Shown here in pieces: positions 1-4,744 of a stretch of DNA of 6,432 bases. The notes beneath the pieces are model-generated. The model was not told where the DNA came from. It saw only the letters and a list, made by a program, of their open reading frames with translations, and ran no database searches. Each line of letters begins with the position of its first letter. The first letter of the stretch is position 1. The stretch is from contig JALSHQ010000025.1 of assembly GCA_026982145.1 (NCBI GenBank), positions 1 to 6,432 of the forward strand, read 5' to 3'. Position numbers and translations under genes: made by a program. This stretch comes from Gammaproteobacteria bacterium (GTDB lineage Bacteria; Pseudomonadota; Gammaproteobacteria; SZUA-140).

Positions 1-552
1 TTGCAGGACGCGCTCCCAGAAATGGCGGCGGGTTTTCATCTCGGGAAAGCGCACCTTTGCTCGGCCACGAAAACTCGCCAGCAACTTGGCAAGCCGCCCA
101 TAGCTCGCGGGGATCATCGTCTCTAGATGAGCGCGCAGCAGGCGCGCCAACACAGGCGAGGTGCCACTGGTCGAGACCGCTACGGTAACAGGTGTGCGGT
201 CAACAATAGAAGGAAAGATAAAGCGACAAAGTTCAGGGCAGTCCACCACATTGACTGGCAGATTTCGCTTTTCTGTTGCGTCATAAACAGCGCGATTAAC
301 GGCGGCATCATCCGTCGCAGCCACCACTAACGCAACCCCTGCCAAGTCATCTTCACTAAAGTCACCGCGACGGTAAGCAATCTCACCCTGCGCCAGCAGC
401 TCGCTCAAGGCATCGCATAACTCATGAGAAACAATGGTGATATCTGCTTGCGCACGTCTCAACAGCGCCACCTTACGTGCCGCGATCTCACCGCCACCGA
501 CGATCAACACCGGGCGGTTCTTAATGTCCAGAAAAATTGGGAAGTAGTCCAT
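1..552 (-). CDS. cysG: Siroheme synthase, N-terminal precorrin-2 dehydrogenase/sirohydrochlorin ferrochelatase domain (3' end outside window)
   Basis: The first 184 codons are visible; the frame is still open at the left edge. This domain makes siroheme from precorrin-2 by NAD-dependent oxidation and then iron insertion; siroheme is the cofactor of sulfite and nitrite reductases. Visible: MDYFPIF start, the Rossmann dinucleotide loop VGGGEIAARK (about residues 18-27), VVAATDD (76-82), the NVVD motif with Asp104 (the catalytic aspartate in Salmonella/E. coli CysG numbering), FIFPSIVDR (111-119) and STSGTSPVLARLLR (127-140). The start aligns with E. coli CysG with no gaps through this part; a weak AGGCGA lies 4 bases upstream. 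It sits 56 bases after serS and may be co-transcribed with it. Whether the C-terminal uroporphyrinogen-III methyltransferase domain is present (full CysG, about 460 aa) or absent (Met8/CysG-N type) cannot be seen. Residue 128 is Thr where E. coli has Ser. Confidence 0.93.
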   Translation of the reverse strand, partial: MDYFPIFLDIKNRPVLIVGGGEIAARKVALLRRAQADITIVSHELCDALSELLAQGEIAYRRGDFSEDDLAGVALVVAATDDAAVNRAVYDATEKRNLPVNVVDCPELCRFIFPSIVDRTPVTVAVSTSGTSPVLARLLRAHLETMIPASYGRLAKLLASFRGRAKVRFPEMKTRRHFWERVLQ

Positions 553-568
553 CTTGTCGCCTATTGCA

Positions 569-602
569 CAATGGGTGGATAGATGTGATCCACCCTGTAT
601 TG
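569..602 (-). other. Bulged hairpin in the serS-cysG gap
   Basis: A perfect 8-bp inverted repeat, GGGTGGAT (573-580) and ATCCACCC (588-595), flanks a 7-base loop. It is extended by a 4-bp outer stem (CAAT 569-572 with ATTG 599-602) across a 3-base bulge (596-598). It begins 7 bases after the serS stop codon. In the direction of transcription the right side continues into ATTGTGC, without a U-tract, so it does not look like a standard intrinsic terminator. It could be a processing or 3'-end-stabilising structure, or an attenuating element before cysG. The structure is seen in the sequence; the role is not known. Confidence 0.5.
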
Positions 603-608
603 ATAGCG

Positions 609-1883
609 TTATTCGATCACCGTCACGCCACCCATGTAGGGGTGCAGCACTTTGGGAAGATGAACCCGCCCTTCGGCATCCTGGTAATTCTCCATCACCG
701 CGACTAGAGTTCGACCCACTGCTAACCCCGAGCCATTGACGGTATGCACCAGCTCCGGTTTTTTGCTCTCCGGATTACGCCAACGTGCTTGCATACGGCG
801 CGCCTGAAATGAGCCAAAATTACTGCACGATGAGATCTCACGGTACTTCTGCTGCCCCGGCAGCCAAACCTCAAGATCATAGGTTTTTGTAGAAGAGAAA
901 CCGATATCCCCGCCACATAAAATCACCACACGGTAAGGCAGCCCCAACCTTTGTAACACCTGCTCGGCACAGTTTGTTAGCGACTCTAGTGCAGCATCAG
1001 AGGCTTGTGGTTTTACAACCTGCACCAGCTCGACCTTTTCAAACTGATGCTGACGAATCAACCCGCGGGTGTCTTTGCCATACGATCCCGCTTCGCTACG
1101 AAAACAGGGGGTGTGGCAGACAAATTTACGTGGCATCTCATCGGCATCGATAATCACATCGCGCACGATGTTGGTCACCGGCACCTCGGCAGTGGGAATA
1201 AGGTAATACTCCTGCTCACCTTCAAGCTTAAACAGATCCTCCGCAAATTTCGGCAAGTTGCCGGTGCCATAAAGGCTATCGGCATTCACCATATAAGGCA
1301 CGTAGGTCTCAGTATAACCATGGTCGCCGGTGTGTAGATCGAGCATAAACTGAGTCAGCGCACGGTGCAGTCGTGCAATCGCACCCGACATCACGGTAAA
1401 GCGAGAACCGGTAATTTTGCTTCCCGTTTCAAAGTCCATGCCACCCAGCGTTACCCCCAAGTCGACATGATCTTTCGGTTCAAAGTCAAACGTTGTGGCC
1501 TCACCCCAGCGGCGAATCTCGACGTTATCCGCTTCATCACGCCCCTCCGGCACGTCTGCATGCGGGATGTTGGGCACTCCTTGTAGCATCTCATCCAGCA
1601 CGGTTTGAATCTCAGCCAAACGCGCTTCACCCGCTTTGAGTCTGTCGCCCATGTCGGCAACCTCAGCCAGCAGCGGTGCGATATCTTCACCCGACGCCTT
1701 CGCTTTGCCAATCGACTTGGAACGTGCGTTGCGCTCCGCTTGCAGCGCCTCTGTTTCTACCTGCACCGATTTACGCTTCGCCTCAAGCTCAGAGAGCCGC
1801 GCAGTATCAAGTACAAAGCCACGCTTCGCCAGCTGCTTGGCCACGTTATCAAGATCATTACGTATTAATTGGGGGTCGATCAT
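609..1883 (-). CDS. serS: Seryl-tRNA synthetase
   Basis: Class II aminoacyl-tRNA synthetase, 424 aa (E. coli about 430). It is cytosolic and a homodimer in the family. It activates serine with ATP and charges tRNA-Ser and also tRNA-Sec. The N-terminal part (about 28-100), rich in charged residues and Leu/Ala, fits the antiparallel coiled-coil arm that grips the long variable arm of tRNA-Ser. The catalytic core shows the serine-binding TAE (231-233), motif 2 CFRSEAGSYGKDTRG (260-274), REISSCSNFGSFQARR (348-363) and motif 3 NGSGLAVGRTLVA (383-395) with its conserved Arg391. The ATG start gives MIDPQLIRND, typical of the family; the purine-rich GAAGAAG upstream can serve as Shine-Dalgarno. The stop is TAA. 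It lies 123 bases after the DUF190 stop, the largest gap in the window, so it may have its own promoter, but I cannot identify convincing -35/-10 boxes. Confidence 0.98.
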   Translation of the reverse strand: MIDPQLIRNDLDNVAKQLAKRGFVLDTARLSELEAKRKSVQVETEALQAERNARSKSIGKAKASGEDIAPLLAEVADMGDRLKAGEARLAEIQTVLDEMLQGVPNIPHADVPEGRDEADNVEIRRWGEATTFDFEPKDHVDLGVTLGGMDFETGSKITGSRFTVMSGAIARLHRALTQFMLDLHTGDHGYTETYVPYMVNADSLYGTGNLPKFAEDLFKLEGEQEYYLIPTAEVPVTNIVRDVIIDADEMPRKFVCHTPCFRSEAGSYGKDTRGLIRQHQFEKVELVQVVKPQASDAALESLTNCAEQVLQRLGLPYRVVILCGGDIGFSSTKTYDLEVWLPGQQKYREISSCSNFGSFQARRMQARWRNPESKKPELVHTVNGSGLAVGRTLVAVMENYQDAEGRVHLPKVLHPYMGGVTVIE

Positions 1884-1940
1884 TTCGCTTCTTCTCTGTT
1901 CACTTTTTCTTTTCCCACTGCTGCTGTTACTTCTCTATTC
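1884..1940 (-). promoter_or_regulatory. Purine-rich leader immediately upstream of serS
   Basis: Of the 57 bases directly upstream of the serS ATG, 48 are purines on the coding (minus) strand. The stretch ends in GAAGAAG four bases before the start codon, which could act as the ribosome-binding site. Such a leader would be nearly unstructured. I see no T-box, riboswitch or leader-peptide signature. It is probably a 5' untranslated region; transcript start and promoter are not identifiable by eye. Confidence 0.35.
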
Positions 1941-1957
1941 AACGACTCATTCACACT

Positions 1958-1990
1958 GCGCATAGCGCGCCGGATTCCGGCATTTTTCCC
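1958..1990. terminator. Two adjacent short hairpins between the DUF190 gene and serS
   Basis: GCGC-ATA-GCGC (1958-1968) is followed without a gap by GCCGG-ATT-CCGGC (1969-1981). On the plus strand the second hairpin runs into ATTTTTCCC, which resembles an intrinsic terminator with a 5-bp GC stem. On the minus strand, where all genes lie, the A-rich side comes first and no U-tract follows. Terminator function for the crcB-DUF190 transcript is therefore doubtful; an effect on antisense transcription is possible. The structure is seen; the function is inference. Confidence 0.35.
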
Positions 1991-2006
1991 TTTTCTCTTT
2001 ACACTG

Positions 2007-2315
2007 CTAATCTACCATCAAATTCGCATCCCAGCTCACGATATGGCCTGGGGCGATCATCTCTCCGAGATGTTCAAGGATCGATGCTACCTTCTGCGGC
2101 TCATCGAAAAACTCCACCACCAGCGGCAAGTTCAACGACATGCTCAAAAGGTTTGATGAATGAATCTCACCCGACTGGCCAAAACCTGAGATGCCGCGAA
2201 AGACCGTTACACCGCGCACCTTCTCCCAGTCATGCAGCCGTTTAATCAGCGGGTCGAGCTTACCTTCAGCTTCCGTTAAATAGACCCTCACCATCGTTAC
2301 CGTAATCTGTTTCAT
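2007..2315 (-). CDS. DUF190 family protein (PII-like fold, function unknown), coupled to crcB
   Basis: A small soluble protein of 102 aa, the usual size for DUF190 (about 100-115 aa). Family features: VRVYLTEAEGK (9-19), VTVFRGISGFGQSGEIHSSNLL (36-57), the segment LPLVVEFFDEPQKV (63-76) and a C-terminal beta segment. As I recall, DUF190 structures have a ferredoxin-like fold resembling PII regulators; no biochemical role is established. The open frame continues upstream inside crcB, but the ATG at 2315 is chosen because an AGGAAG lies 6 bases before it, and it forms an ATGA overlap with the crcB stop. The protein then begins MKQITVTMVRVYL, as expected. A second Met at residue 8 is a weaker alternative. 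No signal peptide or membrane segment. The overlap with crcB suggests translational coupling and perhaps a shared role in fluoride handling; that link is inference. Confidence 0.9.
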   Translation of the reverse strand: MKQITVTMVRVYLTEAEGKLDPLIKRLHDWEKVRGVTVFRGISGFGQSGEIHSSNLLSMSLNLPLVVEFFDEPQKVASILEHLGEMIAPGHIVSWDANLMVD

Positions 2316-2686
2316 AGCTGTCTTCCTGCCAATACGCCGAACCAAGTTGCGCCCAGACATAATACAACACTCAACACGATATTCAGCCCTGCTTTCAACA
2401 GCGCACCCTGTTCTATCAAGCTCAATGTCTCCATAGAAAAAGTGGAGAAAGTGGTAAAGGCACCTAACAAGCCAATCAGCAGCGCAGCGCGCCATTCTGA
2501 GCTCAAGCTCATCCGCTCAATCAGCAACACATACAGCAGCCCCATCAGCAATGAACCGAGCACATTAACCGCCAATGTGCCGTAGGGAAAGCCGCGACCA
2601 AGCCACTGTGAAATACCGCTCGCCATGCCGTAACGCAGCACGGCGCCCACCGCACCTCCCGCTGCAATGGCAAGTAGTGGTGTCAA
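2312..2686 (-). CDS. crcB: Fluoride-specific ion channel CrcB/Fluc
   Basis: A 124-aa inner-membrane protein that exports fluoride passively; family members are antiparallel dual-topology homodimers. Four hydrophobic segments are visible at about 3-24, 34-56, 65-90 and 97-119. Signature residues: GGAVGAVLRYG (10-20), GTLAVNVLGSLLMG (36-49) with pore Asn41, and GAFTTFSTFS (75-84) carrying the Phe-box residues Phe80 and Phe83 and the central sodium-site region. Length is typical. The start is TTG, overlapping the rarA stop as TTGA; an in-frame TGA two codons upstream rules out a longer form, and the next in-frame ATG (residue 21) would remove the first helix. Only a poor Shine-Dalgarno (GGTGAG, 2-base spacing) is present, so translation probably depends on ribosomes finishing rarA. 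I see no fluoride riboswitch upstream, and the gene junction leaves no untranslated space for one. Confidence 0.96.
   Translation of the reverse strand: MTPLLAIAAGGAVGAVLRYGMASGISQWLGRGFPYGTLAVNVLGSLLMGLLYVLLIERMSLSSEWRAALLIGLLGAFTTFSTFSMETLSLIEQGALLKAGLNIVLSVVLCLGATWFGVLAGRQL
2316..2330 (-). promoter_or_regulatory. Ribosome-binding site for the DUF190 gene, inside the crcB 3' end
   Basis: The last codons of crcB contain GGCAGGAAGACAGCT just before the ATGA overlap. AGGAAG lies 6 bases from the ATG at 2315, a good match and spacing. It is what decides the 102-aa start for the DUF190 gene over the longer open frame. Confidence 0.7.
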
Positions 2687-4062
2687 CGCTCACCGCCACT
2701 GCGTGCTTTTGCATCTAACGATGCAAAATAGTCTAACTTCTCTTTTATTTTACGCTCCAGTCCACGAGGAACCGGCTGGTAATATTGGCGTTCACCCATC
2801 TCATCGGGGAAGTAGGTTTCACCTGCGGCATAGCCCTCCGGCTCATCGTGTGCATAACGATACGCCTTGCCGTAGCCGAGTTCCTTCATCAGTTTCGTGG
2901 GTGAGTTTCGCAAATGAATCGGCACCTCAAGTGAACCACGTTCTTTGGCCTCACTCGTTGCCATTTTATAAGCCATGTAAACTGCATTGCTCTTCGCTGC
3001 ACTCGCAAGATAAGCCACGGCCTGTGCGATCGCCAGCTCACCCTCGGGGCTACCGAGCCGCTCCTGCACATCCCATGCACTGAGTGCGATCTGGAGTGCG
3101 CGCGGATCAGCATTGCCGATATCTTCACTCGCCATGCGCACCACGCGCCGGGCAATATAAAGCGGGTCACAACCACCGTCGATCATGCGCGCAAACCAGT
3201 AGAGTGCCGCATCAGGTGAGGAGCCGCGCACTGATTTGTGCAGCGCCGAGATTTGATCATAAAAGGCCTCGCCCCCTTTATCAAAACGACGCACTCCGCC
3301 GCTCAAAATCTCATTGGTCAATGTTTCATCAACGCGCTGTCTGCCGTGCTCATCACCATTTTCATGCGGCGCGAGGTCGGCGATGATCTCAAGAAAGTTC
3401 AGTGCACGACGCGCATCACCATCGGCCGCCACTGCGAGTTCGTCGCGTAAGGTTTCAGGGAAGTCGATCTCTCGACAGCCAAAGCCGCGTCGCTTATCTA
3501 ACAGCGCACGATCGATGATGGCGCGAATCGCATCGCTGGCAAGCGCCTTTAACACGTAGACACGCGCACGCGATAACAGCGCATTGTTGAGTTCAAACGA
3601 TGGATTTTCTGTGGTCGCGCCGATAAAGATAAACGTACCTTCTTCTATATAGGGCAGAAAGGCATCCTGCTGCGCCTTATTAAAACGGTGTACCTCGTCG
3701 ATGAACAGCACCGTACGCCGCCCCTGTGTGATCATAAAACCTTGGGTCTTTGCCACCGCCTCTCGCACATCTTTAACCCCGCACAACACCGCTGAAAGAC
3801 TGATAAACTCGGCATCGGCATAACGGGCAATCAGCCGTGCGAGCGTGGTTTTGCCACTGCCCGGCGGCCCCCAAAAGATCATCGAGTGGAGCTTGTCGGT
3901 CTCTATCGCGCTGCGCAGCGGCTTGTCTGACCCCATCAGATGCACCTGACCAAAAAACTCATCGAGTGACTGCGGTCGCATACGGTCGGCAAGCGGATGC
4001 CCCTGCATCTCAGCGGCCATCTCATCTAAATTCTCAGTGAGCTTTTCCACCTGACTGGACAC
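2683..4062 (-). CDS. rarA: Replication-associated recombination protein A (AAA+ ATPase, MgsA/Mgs1/WRNIP1 family)
   Basis: A 459-aa cytosolic AAA+ ATPase related to the clamp-loader family. It acts at stalled replication forks and single-stranded gaps and interacts with SSB in E. coli. Seen: Walker A GPPGSGKT (65-72), Walker B VLFIDEVHRF (118-127), sensor-1 region FIGATTENPSF (146-156), arginine-finger segment LLSRARVY (162-169), sensor 2 GDARRALN (215-222), then the family's C-terminal tetramerisation part with YDQISALHKSVRGSSPDAALYW (268-289), ASEDIGNADPRAL (311-323), SNAVYMA (358-364) and HLRNSPTKLMKELGYG (383-398). Nearly full family length (E. coli 447 aa). The start shown is GTG, sharing one base with the lolA stop (TAGTG). 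It gives about nine residues more before the conserved MRP than E. coli has. ATG codons at residue 15 (4020) or 19 (4008) are alternatives, but neither has a good ribosome site. Part of the lolA-rarA-crcB overlapping chain. Confidence 0.97.
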   Translation of the reverse strand: MSSQVEKLTENLDEMAAEMQGHPLADRMRPQSLDEFFGQVHLMGSDKPLRSAIETDKLHSMIFWGPPGSGKTTLARLIARYADAEFISLSAVLCGVKDVREAVAKTQGFMITQGRRTVLFIDEVHRFNKAQQDAFLPYIEEGTFIFIGATTENPSFELNNALLSRARVYVLKALASDAIRAIIDRALLDKRRGFGCREIDFPETLRDELAVAADGDARRALNFLEIIADLAPHENGDEHGRQRVDETLTNEILSGGVRRFDKGGEAFYDQISALHKSVRGSSPDAALYWFARMIDGGCDPLYIARRVVRMASEDIGNADPRALQIALSAWDVQERLGSPEGELAIAQAVAYLASAAKSNAVYMAYKMATSEAKERGSLEVPIHLRNSPTKLMKELGYGKAYRYAHDEPEGYAAGETYFPDEMGERQYYQPVPRGLERKIKEKLDYFASLDAKARSGGER

Positions 4063-4730
4063 TAAGGCTGCGGCTCTTCGATCACATCCGCACGCTCTTC
4101 AATGACATCCACACCAACTGGCACAACAAACCTGAACAGTGCACCATCGAGGCGTGGGTTACGCTTCATCTCGCTAAAACTCAACCGCGTGGTCTGATCA
4201 AAACTATCGACCAGCTCCATTATCCGCAATGTTTTGTCATCAAAGGCGAGGCGCATCATCGTAAAGTTGCTCTGCTGCGCTTTTGGTTTTAGCTCCAACC
4301 ACTCAAGCCCGCGCTCTTCACCCGCCTCGGTAATCATAAAGCTGTCACTCAATGCGCCGCCACTGCTGAGCAGCAGCATTGGTGTATCCCCCATCGACTT
4401 CAACATCGGTTTAATGGTGACCTGCTCCAGATCCGCATCATAGATGTAGATCTTTTTTCCATCGGCAACAATCACCTGCTGGTAGGGGGATTGATAGTCC
4501 CAGAGGAATTTGTCGGGGCGCTGCATAATCAACACACCACGGCTCTCTTGCAGCGTAAAAGCGCTTACATCTATCACCGTCTGTTCAAAGTTAGCACGCA
4601 GGCTTCCTAGCCCTTCGAAAAAATGGTTGAGCCGATCCATCCCCTTCCCTGCCTGCGCAGAAAAAGGTATCACAAGCGTCATCAACATCAGCATGCCAGC
4701 CAAGCGTTTACAGATCGATGGTAACTTCAC
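4062..4730 (-). CDS. lolA: Outer-membrane lipoprotein carrier protein LolA
   Basis: A periplasmic chaperone that takes lipoproteins from the LolCDE exporter and hands them to LolB at the outer membrane. 222 aa including a signal peptide: basic n-region with K8/R9, hydrophobic core about 10-24, likely cleavage after AQA (27). The mature part shows LRANFEQTV (44-52), RGVLIMQRPDKFLWDYQSPY (64-83), with Arg71 matching the functionally important Arg43 of mature E. coli LolA, then VADGKKIYIYDADLEQVTIKPM (88-109). The beta-rich remainder ends in ALFRFVVPVGVDVIEE, as expected of the fold. The GTG start is supported by AAAGGAG with a 7-base spacer and by the signal peptide. It lies 13 bases after ftsK, the classic arrangement. 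The C-terminus carries an unusual repeated acidic tail (DVIEE twice), reported as a separate feature. Confidence 0.96.
   Translation of the reverse strand: MKLPSICKRLAGMLMLMTLVIPFSAQAGKGMDRLNHFFEGLGSLRANFEQTVIDVSAFTLQESRGVLIMQRPDKFLWDYQSPYQQVIVADGKKIYIYDADLEQVTIKPMLKSMGDTPMLLLSSGGALSDSFMITEAGEERGLEWLELKPKAQQSNFTMMRLAFDDKTLRIMELVDSFDQTTRLSFSEMKRNPRLDGALFRFVVPVGVDVIEERADVIEEPQP
4068..4109 (-). repeat. Two-copy 21-base imperfect tandem repeat at the 3' end of lolA
   Basis: Two adjacent 21-base units (4089-4109 and 4068-4088 on the coding strand) match at 14 of their first 16 bases. They encode DVIEERA and DVIEEPQ. The repeat ends just before the lolA stop and the rarA start, so the second GAAGAG could also contribute to rarA ribosome binding, although its 11-base spacing is long. 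Confidence 0.6.
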
Positions 4731-4744
4731 GCTATCACTCCTTT
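4731..4744 (-). promoter_or_regulatory. Strong Shine-Dalgarno for lolA in the ftsK-lolA gap
   Basis: The minus strand reads AAAGGAG then TGATAGC and GTG. This near-ideal ribosome site starts at the last base of the ftsK stop codon. It fixes the GTG at 4730 as the lolA start, as no in-frame ATG is better placed. Confidence 0.8.

Noticed and set aside
1005..1337. 110-codon plus-strand open frame inside serS
   Set aside because: Antisense to the SerRS catalytic core; a shadow of a conserved gene.
1676..2245. 189-codon open frame on the plus strand across the serS 5' end, the gap and the DUF190 gene
   Set aside because: Low-complexity Ser/Pro/His-rich translation antisense to two well-supported genes, with no recognisable family. 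It is open because of the base composition of the opposite strand.
2007..2495. 162-codon version of the DUF190 gene starting inside crcB
   Set aside because: The first 60 residues are an out-of-frame reading of crcB with no family similarity; the 102-aa start has a good ribosome site and the expected family length.
2640..2760. Fluoride riboswitch upstream of crcB
   Set aside because: The upstream sequence is rarA coding sequence overlapping the crcB start; I see no crcB-motif RNA core and no untranslated space for one.
2667..3083. 138-codon plus-strand open frame opposite the rarA 3' end
   Set aside because: Antisense to strongly conserved RarA coding sequence; the translation shows no domain pattern.
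4642..4649. GGGAAGGG on the minus strand inside lolA, a match to the E. coli KOPS consensus GGGNAGGG recognised by FtsK gamma
   Set aside because: About 0.8 matches are expected by chance in a window of this size on two strands, so a single site close to ftsK is not meaningful, although its orientation agrees with the genes.
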